From contig NZ_CP045295.1 in the NCBI RefSeq assembly GCF_009363095.1, positions 3,894,001-3,958,000 on the forward strand: 64,000 nt of DNA. The letters run 5' to 3'. Origin of the DNA: Paenibacillus cellulositrophicus. GTDB taxonomy: Bacteria > Bacillota > Bacilli > Paenibacillales > Paenibacillaceae. The notes beneath the pieces were generated by a model. That model had not been told where the DNA came from. It did not search any database and worked only from the letters and a program-made list of their open reading frames with translations. Position numbers and translations under genes: made by a program. This document shows positions 33,202 to 41,157 of the stretch, in pieces (positions within the stretch are counted from its first letter, which is position 1; each line of letters opens with the position of its first letter).

Positions 33202-34908
33202 GTGTGGGATCAGATGAGAATAAAAGCCCTGTTTATAGCTCCATATGCAGCCATGGAAAACTTGATCGAGACGTGCCGTGCGGAAGAGAAGGATCTGGAC
33301 ATTCAGATCCGGGTCGGAAATCTTCAAGAAGGGGTTGCCATCGCCAAGCAGGCGGAGGCCGAAGGGGTCGACGTCATCATCAGCCGCGGCGGAACGGCCA
33401 AGCTGATCGGGGAGGCCGTCGATATTCCCGTCGTCGACGTGCATGTATCCGGCTATGACATGCTGCGGGTCTTGACGCTGGCGAACGATTTTCCACGGAA
33501 AAAGGCGATTGTCGGCTTTCCCGCCATCACCCTCGGCGCCAAGGCCATCATCGATTTGCTGGAAATTCCGATCGATATCTTCACGATTCATGACGAGGAC
33601 GAGACGGATAGCCTGCTCAGAAAGCTCAAGGAGGAAGGCTACCAGCTGATTATGGGGGATGTGGTGACCTTCGAAACGGCGTCCCGGCTGGGGCTTGTGG
33701 GTATTCTGATCCAGTCCGGGCGCGAAGCGATTTTCGATGCCTTTCAGGAGGCGAAGACCGTCTCCCGCTGGATGATGAAGAACCGGCTGGAAATCGAAAG
33801 GCTCAAAGCTGTGCTGCAGGTCACGGCAGGGGATGTGATGGTTCTGTCGGAGAACGGGCAGGTCGTGTACGAGCAGTGGAAGCATTTCGATTCCCGTCCC
33901 GTTCCGCATGTCGGCTTGGATCATCACGCTTTCCGGGAGACGGCGGCGGTCCGGGAGACCAGTCATGCGAGCGATGCGGAAGGCAGGCCGCTGAAGATCG
34001 TCAAAACCCGGGTCACGGTGGAAAATGGGGCTTATTTGGTGTGCGAATTTTCGCGCGTCCATATGAATTCGCCGGCCGAAGCGGTTTTGCAGGTGAAGAC
34101 GGGCACGCCGCCGCTGATCATTCATCAGAGCGAAGCGATGGACGCTTGTTTGTCGATGATCGACCGGTGCCTTTCTGCATCCCGGTTCGTCCTGATCGGG
34201 CAGAGGGGGGCCGGCAAGGAGTTGATCGCGCGTTATATTCATGATCGCAAGTTCAGCGGGGAAGGCCTGCTCGCCTCCGTCCAGGCTGCCGATATGCTGG
34301 CCCTGGAGCCCGACGAAGTCGACGCAGAGATCAAGACGCTGCATATCCACGCGCTCGATATGATGGATAGCAGCCTCAGGGCCGAGCTGTGGCGGAGAAT
34401 GGACGCTTTTCAGGGAAGGGGAATCACCCTCATCTTCTCGATGGTTGAAGAGCAGCATTTATGGGGAGCCTATGAGGACGGAATCGTCCGGATCCATGTT
34501 CCTGCGCTGGCGGAACGAAAAGAGGATATCCGGGAGCTGGTCACCTCGTTTTTGCTGTATTTTAACCAAATGCAGGGCACCTCGGCCATTAAAATGACGG
34601 ACAAAGGGCTGGCCCTGTTAATGGACTACAGCTGGCCGGGGAACGTATCGGAACTGCGGGCGCTGCTTCAGGAGGCGGTGCTTTTGGAGAAAGGGTACGT
34701 CATCGAGCACGCCTTGGTCGAACAGCTGCTGCAGCGAAAAGGCGAGGCTGCCGGAACGATCGGCGGAGAACTGCTGAACGGCACGCTGGAACAGATTGAG
34801 AAGGCGATCATTGAGAAGGTGCTGGAGCAGGAGGGCTTTAACCAGACCAAAGCGGCGAAGCGCCTGAACATCAACCGGTCGACATTATGGAGAAAGCTTA
34901 AGGACTGA
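33202..34908 (+). CDS. PrpR_N-domain Fis-type regulator without sigma-54 activation motif
   Basis: 568 aa. Residues ~10-185 are a PrpR-type sensory domain (GVDVIISRGGTAKLIGEAVD, DIPVVDVHVSGYDMLR). Residues ~200-290 are PAS-like. Residues ~300-480 are a reduced AAA+ domain with a Walker-A-like IGQRGAGKELIARYIHD and the WPGNVSELR helix, but with no GAFTGA loop and no ELFG block. The C-terminus is a Fis HTH (FNQTKAAKRLNINRSTLWRK). Without GAFTGA it should not drive sigma-54 promoters and probably acts with sigma-A. GTG 33202 follows AAAGGA by six bases; ATG 33214 is the alternative. It is upstream of the kdgT operon, which it presumably controls. Confidence 0.85.
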   Translation: MWDQMRIKALFIAPYAAMENLIETCRAEEKDLDIQIRVGNLQEGVAIAKQAEAEGVDVIISRGGTAKLIGEAVDIPVVDVHVSGYDMLRVLTLANDFPRKKAIVGFPAITLGAKAIIDLLEIPIDIFTIHDEDETDSLLRKLKEEGYQLIMGDVVTFETASRLGLVGILIQSGREAIFDAFQEAKTVSRWMMKNRLEIERLKAVLQVTAGDVMVLSENGQVVYEQWKHFDSRPVPHVGLDHHAFRETAAVRETSHASDAEGRPLKIVKTRVTVENGAYLVCEFSRVHMNSPAEAVLQVKTGTPPLIIHQSEAMDACLSMIDRCLSASRFVLIGQRGAGKELIARYIHDRKFSGEGLLASVQAADMLALEPDEVDAEIKTLHIHALDMMDSSLRAELWRRMDAFQGRGITLIFSMVEEQHLWGAYEDGIVRIHVPALAERKEDIRELVTSFLLYFNQMQGTSAIKMTDKGLALLMDYSWPGNVSELRALLQEAVLLEKGYVIEHALVEQLLQRKGEAAGTIGGELLNGTLEQIEKAIIEKVLEQEGFNQTKAAKRLNINRSTLWRKLKD

Positions 34909-34926
34909 TATTGTATTCTTCATTGT

Positions 34927-34944
34927 TGTTTAAATATGCAACAC
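34927..34944 (+). promoter_or_regulatory. Operator-like repeat, copy 1 (kdgT promoter region)
   Basis: TGTTTAAATATGCAACAC; matches copy 2 (35052-35069) at 16 of 18 positions. Its TGCAACAC end is repeated inverted at 34977-34984. Confidence 0.55.
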
Positions 34945-34993
34945 TTTTGGTTAAATGAATTTTATTTAGCTAAAAAGTGTTGCATTATTTTTT
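34936..34993 (+). terminator. Long inverted repeat with T-rich tail after the PrpR-like gene
   Basis: ATGCAACACTTTT (34936-34948) pairs perfectly with its complement at 34973-34985; an inner TAAAT/ATTTA pair extends the stem, and TTATTTTTT follows. It can terminate the regulator gene and also presents two TGCAACAC sites in inverted orientation. Confidence 0.65.
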
Positions 34994-35007
34994 GTAAACG
35001 TTTATCA
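34992..35007 (+). promoter_or_regulatory. cre-like (CcpA) site 1
   Basis: TTGTAAACGTTTATCA carries the perfect TGTAAACG core of catabolite-responsive elements; the 3' half is off by one base. Confidence 0.4.
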
Positions 35008-35027
35008 TAATCGATGTAATCGTTTTA

Positions 35028-35043
35028 TGTAATCGCTTTTACA
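35028..35043 (+). promoter_or_regulatory. cre-like (CcpA) site 2
   Basis: TGTAATCGCTTTTACA matches TGWAANCGNTNWCA at 13 of 14 positions. Its TGTAATCG half is repeated at 35015-35022. Confidence 0.45.
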
Positions 35044-35051
35044 AAACGAAC

Positions 35052-35069
35052 TGTTTAAATTTACAACAC
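35052..35069 (+). promoter_or_regulatory. Operator-like repeat, copy 2 (kdgT promoter region)
   Basis: TGTTTAAATTTACAACAC, directly before the kdgT ribosome site. Confidence 0.5.
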
Positions 35070-35085
35070 AGGAGATGACACAGCC

Positions 35086-36048
35086 ATGAAAATAAAGGCA
35101 GCCATTGACAAAGTCCCCGGCGGGATGATGTTGATTCCATTGCTGATCGGCGCCCTGATTCGGACGTTCTTTCCGCAAATATTCGATATGCCGGAATTCA
35201 AGAGCTCGTTTACAGGCGGTCTATTGACAGGTACATCCGCGCTGCTTGCCGCCTTTTATATTTGCTTAGGATCGACGATTCGGTTTCAGGCAACCGGTTA
35301 CATTTTGAAGAAGGGCGTCAGCCTTTGGGTAGGTAAAATCGGTACGACCTTCCTGATCGCCCTGCTGATCAAAGCGATTTTCCCGGATCAGAACAATCTG
35401 TTCCTGGGGCTGTCGGCTCTGGCCATCATCGCGGCATTCTCCGACACCAACGGCGGCCTGTACATGGCGCTAATGGGACAGCTCGGCAAGAAAAAGGAAG
35501 ACGTCGCCGCGTATTCGATCATGTCGCTTGAATCCGGCCCGTTCTTTACGATGCTCATTCTCGGTGTCGCCGGCCTGGCCAGCTTCCCGATTATGGCGTT
35601 TGTCTTTGCCCTTCTGCCGCTTCTGCTCGGCATGATCCTCGGGAACCTCGACGAGAAGATGCGCGAGTTTCTGAGCAAGGGACAGGATGTCATCATCCCG
35701 CTTTTCTCGCTTGCGATCGGCGCCGGTATTAACCTGACCAACGTGGTCAAAGCCGGATTCTCCGGTGTCATTCTCGGGATTGGTGTTGTCGTGATCACAG
35801 GCGTCGTCCTGTTCCTGATCGACCGTCTGACTGGCGGCGACGGCGTGGCCGGGATTGCGGCATCGTCTACAGCGGGTAACGCTTCGGCAGTTCCGATGGC
35901 GGTTGCCGCGGTGTACTCCGGCTACAGCAGCATTGCTGCGGATGCAACGCTCCAGGTAACGGCATGCGTCATTGTGACGGCGATTCTGACCCCGCTTCTG
36001 ACGACCTGGTTCGCAAGAAGGGCGCAGCGGCGGAGTTCACAGGCGTAA
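35086..36048 (+). CDS. 2-keto-3-deoxygluconate permease family transporter (KdgT)
   Basis: 320-aa polytopic membrane protein, about ten hydrophobic helices, of the KdgT family (MKIKAAIDKVPGGMMLIPLL, IIAAFSDTNGGLYMALMG, IPLFSLAIGAGINL, TAGNASAVPMAVA). The family imports sugar acids with protons. Because the next two genes are a DUF1537 kinase and PdxA2, the cargo here is more likely a four-carbon acid such as threonate than ketodeoxygluconate. AGGAG precedes the ATG. It is first gene of a three-gene operon behind paired operator-like repeats and cre-like boxes. Confidence 0.9.
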   Translation: MKIKAAIDKVPGGMMLIPLLIGALIRTFFPQIFDMPEFKSSFTGGLLTGTSALLAAFYICLGSTIRFQATGYILKKGVSLWVGKIGTTFLIALLIKAIFPDQNNLFLGLSALAIIAAFSDTNGGLYMALMGQLGKKKEDVAAYSIMSLESGPFFTMLILGVAGLASFPIMAFVFALLPLLLGMILGNLDEKMREFLSKGQDVIIPLFSLAIGAGINLTNVVKAGFSGVILGIGVVVITGVVLFLIDRLTGGDGVAGIAASSTAGNASAVPMAVAAVYSGYSSIAADATLQVTACVIVTAILTPLLTTWFARRAQRRSSQA

Positions 36049-36087
36049 GTGGCATGGACAAGGAATCAAGTAAGGGAGTCGTTCAAC

Positions 36088-37386
36088 ATGCAGCATATGT
36101 ACATTATCGCAGATGATTTGACGGGAGCTAACGATGCCGGCGTGCAGCTGTCCAAGATCGGGATCACGTCAACCGTGTATTTCGATTCCCAAGCTGCTCC
36201 GGCCAAGCCGAACGGGGATGTTGCCATTATCGATACGGACACCCGGGCGGCAGGTGAACAGGAAGCATACGACAACGTTTCTAAAGCAAGCACTTTGTTT
36301 TATCAGCAAGGGTATCATCAAGTATATAAAAAAATGGACTCGACCTTACGGGGGAACGTGGCTGCCGAGCTGGCAGCCGTCGTTTCCGTTCATCAGCCGG
36401 AAGTGGTCGTGATTGCCCCGGCGTATCCGAAGATGAACCGTCAAACCCTTGACGGTTATCAGCATGTCCACGGGCAGCGCGTCTCGGAGACCGAATTCGG
36501 TCGCGATCCCAAAACGCCGGTCAAGGACAGCTTCATCGCGAATCTGTTCCGGCCGTATGCGGGTCAGCAGAGCATCGTCGTGATAGATCTTGCGCAGCTG
36601 CACGGGCCGGCGGAACGGCTGATGCAGACGATCGAGGAACATACCGCACTGGGGCGGACCTGGTTTATATGCGACGCGGCGACGGATGAAGATCTGCAAG
36701 AGATTGCCGAGGTTTTTGCCCGGGCGGGTAAAAAGACGGTATGGGCCGGTTCGGCCGGCCTGATCGAGCACCTGCCGGAGGCGCTTCAGCTGGAGCGGAC
36801 CGCTTACCGTCTGGAGGACCGGCTCCGGGTCGCCAAGACGCTGACCGTGTCCGCCAGCTTGTCGCAGGTGACCAAGCAGCAGCTGGAGAATGTGCGGTCG
36901 ATGCCGGACACCTGCTTCGTGGAGCTGGACCCGGTGGAGCTGATCAAGCGCACGTACGCTCTGCCGGACGTCATGGCTTCCTTGGCCAAGGAAGCGGACA
37001 AGAAGCATTTTGTATTGTTTGTCGATTCGTCGGTCAACAATAGAGAAGCGACGAAGCGGCTGGAGGCCGAGCTCTCCATCGGAAAAACCGAAATCGGCGA
37101 GACGATTTCCAGAGAGCTCGGGGCGATCGCCCGGGAGGTCTTGGGCGTATACGAGGACATTAACGGCCTGGTTCTGACCGGCGGCGATACCGCCAAGGCG
37201 GTATGCAATCAGCTGAATATGAACCAGATGCAGCTCTGCACCGAAGTGGAGGCCGGGCTTCCGCTCGGGAAGCTGCGCGGCGGACCGGATACAAGAGAGT
37301 ACTGGGCCGTAACGAAGGCCGGAGGATTCGGTAACGAGCGTTCTTTGATGAATGCGTTGATCTATATGAGTGGAGAGGATGAATGA
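36088..37386 (+). CDS. DUF1537 four-carbon acid sugar kinase (D-threonate kinase type)
   Basis: 432-aa ATP-dependent kinase that phosphorylates the 4-hydroxyl of threonate or erythronate-type acids. N-terminal substrate domain: YIIADDLTGANDAGVQLSK, IDTDTRA, YKKMDSTLRGN. C-terminal nucleotide domain: LVLTGGDTAKAVC, PLGKLRGG and VTKAGGFGN. ATG 36088 follows GGGAG by nine bases; the frame opens at 36049 without a ribosome site. Its stop overlaps the region of the pdxA2 start, so the two are translationally coupled. Confidence 0.9.
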   Translation: MQHMYIIADDLTGANDAGVQLSKIGITSTVYFDSQAAPAKPNGDVAIIDTDTRAAGEQEAYDNVSKASTLFYQQGYHQVYKKMDSTLRGNVAAELAAVVSVHQPEVVVIAPAYPKMNRQTLDGYQHVHGQRVSETEFGRDPKTPVKDSFIANLFRPYAGQQSIVVIDLAQLHGPAERLMQTIEEHTALGRTWFICDAATDEDLQEIAEVFARAGKKTVWAGSAGLIEHLPEALQLERTAYRLEDRLRVAKTLTVSASLSQVTKQQLENVRSMPDTCFVELDPVELIKRTYALPDVMASLAKEADKKHFVLFVDSSVNNREATKRLEAELSIGKTEIGETISRELGAIAREVLGVYEDINGLVLTGGDTAKAVCNQLNMNQMQLCTEVEAGLPLGKLRGGPDTREYWAVTKAGGFGNERSLMNALIYMSGEDE

Positions 37387-37388
37387 AA

Positions 37389-38396
37389 ATGAGCGAAACC
37401 AAAGCTGTCATTGGCATTACGATGGGGGACGGAGCCGGAGTTGGCCCTGAAATTATTCTGAAGAGCCTGCAGAACCAGGAGATTTACGACCTGTGCCATC
37501 CGCTGGTGATCGGGGATGCGAAAATTATGAATCGGGCCAAGGCTTATGTGAACAGCAGCCTGAACGTTGAAGCGGTGACTGAGGACCAGCTCAGCAGTCT
37601 GAACTATGAGCACGGCACCGTCTACTGCCTTGATCTGAATCTGCTTAGCCAGGACCTTCCGCTTGGACAGGTGTCGGCTGAAGCCGGCCACGCGGCGTTC
37701 GAATATTTAGCCAAAGCGATCGATTTGGCGAAGAAGCAGCAGATCGACGCGATCTGCACCGCTCCGCTGAACAAGGAAGCCCTGCATAAAGGCGGCCACA
37801 AATACCCGGGACATACGGAAATTTTGGCCGATCTGACGGGAACAAGCGAATTTTCCATGATGCTTTCCGCGCCGAACCTCAAAGTCATTCACGTCACGAC
37901 TCACGTCGGCTTGATTGATGCGGTGAAAATGATCAATCCGGAGCGCGTATACCGCGTTATCCAATTGGCGCATGAGACGCTGACGAAGTCCGGCATCGCG
38001 CAGCCGCGTATCGCCGTCTGCGGCATCAACCCGCATGCGGGCGAGAACGGCCTGTTCGGCTATGGCGAGGAAGAGGAGAAGGTCGTGCCCGCCGTGCAGC
38101 GCGCCCAGGACGAGGGCATCAACGTGGTCGGACCTCTGCCTGCGGACACGCTGTTCTTCCGCACCGTCCGCGGCGACTTCGATATCGTCGTTGCCATGTA
38201 TCATGACCAAGGCCACGGACCGGTCAAGGTGCTCGGCCTCGACGCAGGCGTGAACATCACCGTCGGCCTGCCGATTATCCGCACAAGCGTAGACCACGGC
38301 ACCGCCTTTGACATTGCGGGCAAAGGGATCGTGGAAGAGAAGAGCATGATGGAAGCGATCCGCCAGGCGGTTGAGCTGGCACCGAAGAAACCATAA
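37389..38396 (+). CDS. pdxA2: 4-phospho-D-threonate 3-dehydrogenase (PdxA2)
   Basis: About 335 aa; NAD- and metal-dependent oxidative decarboxylase giving dihydroxyacetone phosphate from 4-phosphothreonate, next to its kinase. PdxA-fold motifs: ITMGDGAGVGPEI, CTAPLNKEAL with GHTE, metal histidines in THVGL and MYHDQGHGPVKVL, and GINPHAGENGLFGYGEEEE. Operon context, not pyridoxine genes, assigns it to PdxA2 rather than vitamin B6 synthesis. ATG 37389 is ten bases from GGAGAGG; ATG 37383, which overlaps the kinase stop as ATGA, is the alternative. Confidence 0.9.
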   Translation: MSETKAVIGITMGDGAGVGPEIILKSLQNQEIYDLCHPLVIGDAKIMNRAKAYVNSSLNVEAVTEDQLSSLNYEHGTVYCLDLNLLSQDLPLGQVSAEAGHAAFEYLAKAIDLAKKQQIDAICTAPLNKEALHKGGHKYPGHTEILADLTGTSEFSMMLSAPNLKVIHVTTHVGLIDAVKMINPERVYRVIQLAHETLTKSGIAQPRIAVCGINPHAGENGLFGYGEEEEKVVPAVQRAQDEGINVVGPLPADTLFFRTVRGDFDIVVAMYHDQGHGPVKVLGLDAGVNITVGLPIIRTSVDHGTAFDIAGKGIVEEKSMMEAIRQAVELAPKKP

Positions 38397-38413
38397 ATCG
38401 CGATATTAGAAGT

Positions 38414-38445
38414 AGATGGCTCCTTGGATGGGGGCCATCTTTTTT
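38414..38445 (+). terminator. Terminator of the kdgT-DUF1537-pdxA2 operon
   Basis: AGATGGC-T-CC pairs with GG-G-GCCATCT, followed by T6. Confidence 0.85.
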
Positions 38446-38686
38446 ATTTCCCCTCCTTTATCGTTCAGAAAATATTCGGAAACAACTCAGCGGCTTTTCA
38501 TTCAAATGCTATACTGTTGTAATGGGAACCCCCGGGACTTATGCCTTAACCATGATAGGGGCGGCTGGTTTTCCGCATACTAAATCGAAATGTTAGAGGG
38601 CCATATTGGGCCGAAATAACAGGCAGCATTTACGGCAAAACGCCGATCCTATGGATATATCTCTTTTGGGCAAAGGAGGGATGCTC

Positions 38687-39676
38687 ATGCTCAAACGAAT
38701 CTGGCCCTTCGGGCTGATTGTTCTTGTTCTCATTTTTGCGTATATTCTGGTCCGGTTCTTCCTCGCGTCCATGACCATTGGTGATTTGGTCGGACAGATC
38801 CGGCTTCAGCGGGCCGACGATCCGTCCGTTAAGCATGTCGTCCTGATCGCCCAGGAGCTCGACAACCCGTTCTGGCGGGAAATGGAGCAGGGGGCGGAGG
38901 AAGCGGCGGACAAGCTGGGGATGCGGATTGATTATACCGGCCCGATCCGCATCAATCCCGCCGAGCAGATGAGGCTGCTGGAAAGGGCGATCGCATCCGG
39001 ACCCGACGGCATTCTCGTGCAGGGAATCGTGGATCCGGACTACGATGCGCTGATCCAAAGAGCCACAGGGCAAGGGATCCCGGTGATCACTGTGGATGCA
39101 GACGAACCAGGCAGCTCCCGCCTGGCTTATGTGGGAACCGACAACCTGGGAGCGGGAAAACGAATGGGCGAATTGGTGCTGAAGGAAGCGGCCGGCAAAG
39201 GGAAGATCGGCGTCATGATCGGAAGCGAACGGGCCGAAAATATGCAGCTGCGCCTTGCAGGATTTCGCTCGGTGATTTCAACGGCCCCGGGCTACGCTAT
39301 TGTGGACGTCCGCGCGTCCAACATCTCGCGGATCGGGGCGGCCAAGCAGGCCGAAGCGATGCTGAAGCAGCATCCTGACATCCAGACGATCGTCGGCTTC
39401 AGTTCTCTTGACGCAGCCGGAATCGTCGAGGGCATCCAAGCTGCGGGCAGGACGGGAATCCGCGTATACGGCTTTGACGACCTGGCCATGACCCGGCAGG
39501 GGATCGAGCAGGGCGAAATCGCGGCGTCCATTGTGCAGTCGCCGAAAGAAATGGGGGCCCGGTCGATCGGCCTCTTGAACGAGCACTTTCACGGCAAGTC
39601 CTTTGCGGCCGAGCATTTTATCCCGACGAGCGCTTTGGACAAGGCGGCGCTGAAGCTGGAGGTGGCAGGCCCATGA
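38687..39676 (+). CDS. Membrane-anchored periplasmic-binding-type sugar sensor
   Basis: 330 aa: one N-terminal membrane helix (~6-28, WPFGLIVLVLIFAYILV) and then a Peripla_BP_4 sugar-binding domain (VVLIAQELDNPFWREMEQGA, DGILVQGIVDPDYDALI, IPVITVDADEPGS, RVYGFDDLAMT). There is no lipobox and no ABC permease gene nearby; instead it overlaps a YesM-type kinase by ATGA. This matches XylFII-like proteins that pass sugar occupancy to a LytS/YesM kinase. ATG 38687 is seven bases from AAAGGAGG; upstream starts are less well placed. Confidence 0.85.
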   Translation: MLKRIWPFGLIVLVLIFAYILVRFFLASMTIGDLVGQIRLQRADDPSVKHVVLIAQELDNPFWREMEQGAEEAADKLGMRIDYTGPIRINPAEQMRLLERAIASGPDGILVQGIVDPDYDALIQRATGQGIPVITVDADEPGSSRLAYVGTDNLGAGKRMGELVLKEAAGKGKIGVMIGSERAENMQLRLAGFRSVISTAPGYAIVDVRASNISRIGAAKQAEAMLKQHPDIQTIVGFSSLDAAGIVEGIQAAGRTGIRVYGFDDLAMTRQGIEQGEIAASIVQSPKEMGARSIGLLNEHFHGKSFAAEHFIPTSALDKAALKLEVAGP

Positions 39677-41157
39677 ACATGCGCCGGATGTTGCTCATTG
39701 TGATCCCCGCCTTGTTTGTCCTGACAAACGCGGTATCGTTTTTTATTTTTCAAAGCGGGCGAACCGTTCAGCAGAGCTATAATATGATGCTGGACCGGGT
39801 ATTACTATACAAACAAATCGATGCGGAGACCCGCAGCAATTTAAGCGCCGTCAATGTGTATCTGACGGACCGGAGCGAGCGGAGCCGGCAAATCTACCAG
39901 GAGCATCAGAGTCAGCTCCGAAAACTGCAGGCGGAACTGAACGCCCAGGACGCCATTCCGACCACGGAGCTGAGCGTACGGAGCTACCGCAACCTGCTGG
40001 AGACGTTTCTTGCGCAGGAATCCGGCATCCTGCAGGCGTTAAGCGGCAAGACTCCGCTGGCGTACGCCAACTCCTATGCGGCGGCGGAGAAGACGGCCGG
40101 TTTCATCCAGGAAGAGGCGTACCGGCTGATCGACCAGGAGCTGAGCTATTATCAGCCCCTCTACCGGAGCATTCTGGCGCAGACCGACCGGATGAACCAA
40201 TGGGGCGTCGCCTTGTTTATATTCAGCACGCTGATCAGCGTCCTGCTGGCTTACTGGATTTCCCTCCGCATTACCAGACCGATTCGGCAGCTGGCCCGGA
40301 CAGCCCGGCAAATTTCAGACGGCAACCTGCAGGTGAAACCGCCGGTGATGAAGAGCCGCGACGAGTTTCGGATTCTGTCCGAGGCTTTCGTGCAGATGCA
40401 GGACAATTTGAAATCACTGATCCGCAAGGAAAAAGAAGGGCTGGAAAAGGACCGGCTCGTCAAGGAGCTGGAGCTTGAGGTGCTGCAAAACCAGATCAAT
40501 CCTCACTTCCTGTTCAATTCCCTGAACGTGCTGTCCAAGCTGGCGCTGATCGAAGGGGCCGAGAAGACGAGCGATCTCACGGTCACGATGTCCAATCTGC
40601 TGCGTTACAATTTGCGCCAGTTGGACCGGCCGGTGCCGCTCCGCGATGAGGTGGAGCACGCGAAGGAGTATTTTACGATTCAGCAGGCCCGCTTTCGCGA
40701 CCGCATCCGGTTCGTCACGGATATCGACGAGAAGGCTCTGGATGTACTCGTGCCGGTGCTCACGCTGCAGCCGCTGCTGGAGAACGTATTCGTGCACGGC
40801 ATCGAAGGCATGGAAGAGGGGGCCGAAGTTCGGCTTGCAGTCTCTGCCCTGCCGGGCGGGACACAGATTGCCATTTCCGATAACGGGATCGGGATGAGCG
40901 AGGAAGTCCGGCGGTCGCTGCTGGATACTGACGCACCGCGGCTGGGGGATCAGGGAGGCGGTGAAGCCCGGCACCCCGCAGGGCACTCGACGGGCCTCGG
41001 AACCCGCAACGTGTTTAAGCGCCTGGAGCTGTTTTATGACAGGAAGGATTTGATTGACATTGTCAGCGAGCCCGGGAAGGGGACGACGGTCTTTTTGAAC
41101 ATCCCTGCCGAAACACGAAAGGAGGACGGCCATGTATCGTCTGCTGATCGCCGATGA
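39673..41157 (+). CDS. YesM/LytS-type sensor histidine kinase
   Basis: 494 aa: membrane helix ~6-28, ~160-residue extracytoplasmic helical domain, second helix ~178-200, HAMP (LRITRPIRQLARTARQISDG), His_kinase domain with QNQINPHFLFNSLNVLSKLA (phospho-acceptor His) and HATPase (LQPLLENVFVHGIEG, GLGTRNVFKRLELFYD). It probably receives its signal from the adjacent binding protein. It overlaps both neighbours, so the three genes form one translational unit. Confidence 0.93.
   Translation: MNMRRMLLIVIPALFVLTNAVSFFIFQSGRTVQQSYNMMLDRVLLYKQIDAETRSNLSAVNVYLTDRSERSRQIYQEHQSQLRKLQAELNAQDAIPTTELSVRSYRNLLETFLAQESGILQALSGKTPLAYANSYAAAEKTAGFIQEEAYRLIDQELSYYQPLYRSILAQTDRMNQWGVALFIFSTLISVLLAYWISLRITRPIRQLARTARQISDGNLQVKPPVMKSRDEFRILSEAFVQMQDNLKSLIRKEKEGLEKDRLVKELELEVLQNQINPHFLFNSLNVLSKLALIEGAEKTSDLTVTMSNLLRYNLRQLDRPVPLRDEVEHAKEYFTIQQARFRDRIRFVTDIDEKALDVLVPVLTLQPLLENVFVHGIEGMEEGAEVRLAVSALPGGTQIAISDNGIGMSEEVRRSLLDTDAPRLGDQGGGEARHPAGHSTGLGTRNVFKRLELFYDRKDLIDIVSEPGKGTTVFLNIPAETRKEDGHVSSADRR

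Noticed and set aside
33169-34458. 429-codon open frame antisense to the PrpR-like regulator
   Set aside because: Composition (many His, Arg, Pro, Gln) and lack of any domain mark it as a shadow of the GC-rich coding strand.
34909-35085. Sigma-54 (-24/-12) promoter before kdgT
   Set aside because: Looked for because of the PrpR-type regulator; no GG-N10-GC element of the right form is present.
37389-38396. PdxA of pyridoxal phosphate synthesis
   Set aside because: Coupling to a DUF1537 kinase and a sugar-acid permease fits PdxA2 instead, and no other vitamin B6 genes are near.
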